35,088 bases of DNA, taken from contig CALJZP010000216.1 of assembly GCA_937983545.1 (NCBI GenBank), positions 1 to 35,088 on the forward strand, given 5' to 3'. This DNA comes from an uncultured Azonexus sp. (GTDB lineage: Bacteria > Pseudomonadota > Gammaproteobacteria > Burkholderiales > Rhodocyclaceae). A model generated the notes under the pieces. That model made no database searches. It had not been told where the DNA came from and saw only the letters and a program-made list of their open reading frames with translations. Each line of letters opens with the position of its first letter. The stretch's first letter is position 1. Below, in pieces: positions 34,875-35,088 of this stretch. A program made the position numbers and the translations under genes.

Positions 34875-35088
34875 TTCTTCAGGTAAATCTGGTCGAACGT
34901 ACCGCCGTCGGCGAAGTGGGTCTTCTGCGCCTTCTGCCAGCCGCCGAAGGTGTCGTCGATGGTCACCAGCTTGAGCTTCGGGAACTGCTTCGCGTATTGC
35001 GCGGCGACCTTGGCATTCGTCGGGCGGTAGTAATGCTTCGCCGCGATCTGCTGGCCTTCCTCGGAATACAGGTAGTCGAGATAGGCCT
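34871..35088 (-). CDS. Second sulfate-binding protein, partial (C-terminal end)
   Basis: The last 72 residues of a sulfate-binding protein; the gene continues beyond the window edge. The translation ends FADGGTFDQIYLKK, and 51 of 70 aligned residues match the complete sbp at 1970, including YRPT, KYAKQF-type and GGW motifs. The final codons overlap the ArsR-type gene by four bases. Whether transporter subunits or cysA lie upstream of it cannot be seen here. Confidence 0.9.
   Translation of the reverse strand, partial: AYLDYLYSEEGQQIAAKHYYRPTNAKVAAQYAKQFPKLKLVTIDDTFGGWQKAQKTHFADGGTFDQIYLKK

Overview
The window reads as a stretch of chromosome from a GC-rich betaproteobacterium, most likely of the Rhodocyclales. 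The phasin, the gene complement and the protein flavour point that way, but this is inference because no rRNA or other phylogenetic marker is present. Almost everything after the first 1.7 kb concerns sulfur: sulfate import, import and reduction of an unidentified (probably organosulfur) compound, cysteine and methionine synthesis, sulfur storage, methionine uptake and salvage. No mobile element, CRISPR array or rRNA was seen.

Layout: (1) 1-1700: tRNA-Gly(GCC), tRNA-Leu(TAA), a DUF1178 gene and a phasin. (2) 1970-4960: sulfate-binding protein sbp and permeases cysT and cysW, without the ATPase gene cysA. (3) 5386-13556: a co-directional run of an ABC importer (binding protein with a C-terminal extension, permease, ATPase), a GntR/HutC regulator, an AprA-like flavoprotein, an AprB-like ferredoxin, a HEAT-repeat protein and a NapH/NosR-like membrane Fe-S protein. 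Its substrate and reaction are not known to me; it is the best candidate for an undescribed system. An 18-bp perfect palindrome in its promoter and a degenerate copy before the regulator gene look like its operators. (4) 13788-17508: a split YeeE/YedE transporter pair, then metY and metX. (5) 17701-19737: a DUF2325 protein, a convergent 60-residue protein and a FadL-type outer membrane channel. (6) 19929-25483: rhodanese, cysK with an in-frame amber stop at codon 59, epsC-type cysE, an XRE regulator, a family 2A encapsulin shell and a cysteine desulfurase with a long disordered cargo-loading N-terminus, i.e. the sulfur-storing encapsulin system joined to cysteine synthesis. (7) 25597-27210: a chemoreceptor on the minus strand. 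(8) 27597-33034: a second metY-like gene with an alpha/beta hydrolase, metN-metI-metQ, and acireductone dioxygenase. (9) 33108-35088, minus strand: a PaaK-like ligase, then an ArsR-family regulator overlapping the end of a second, partial sulfate-binding protein.

How the parts fit: sulfate and organosulfur uptake feed sulfide to O-acetylserine (CysE/CysK) or O-acyl-homoserine (MetX/MetY). Surplus cysteine sulfur can be taken by the encapsulated desulfurase and stored. MetNIQ and the dioxygenase recover methionine sulfur. A recurring word (C/T)ATAAG, in some places with long flanking identity, lies before sbp, cysT, metY, the rhodanese, the encapsulin, the second metY, metN and the PaaK-like gene, which suggests one sulfur regulon, possibly under a CysB-like LysR regulator not encoded here.
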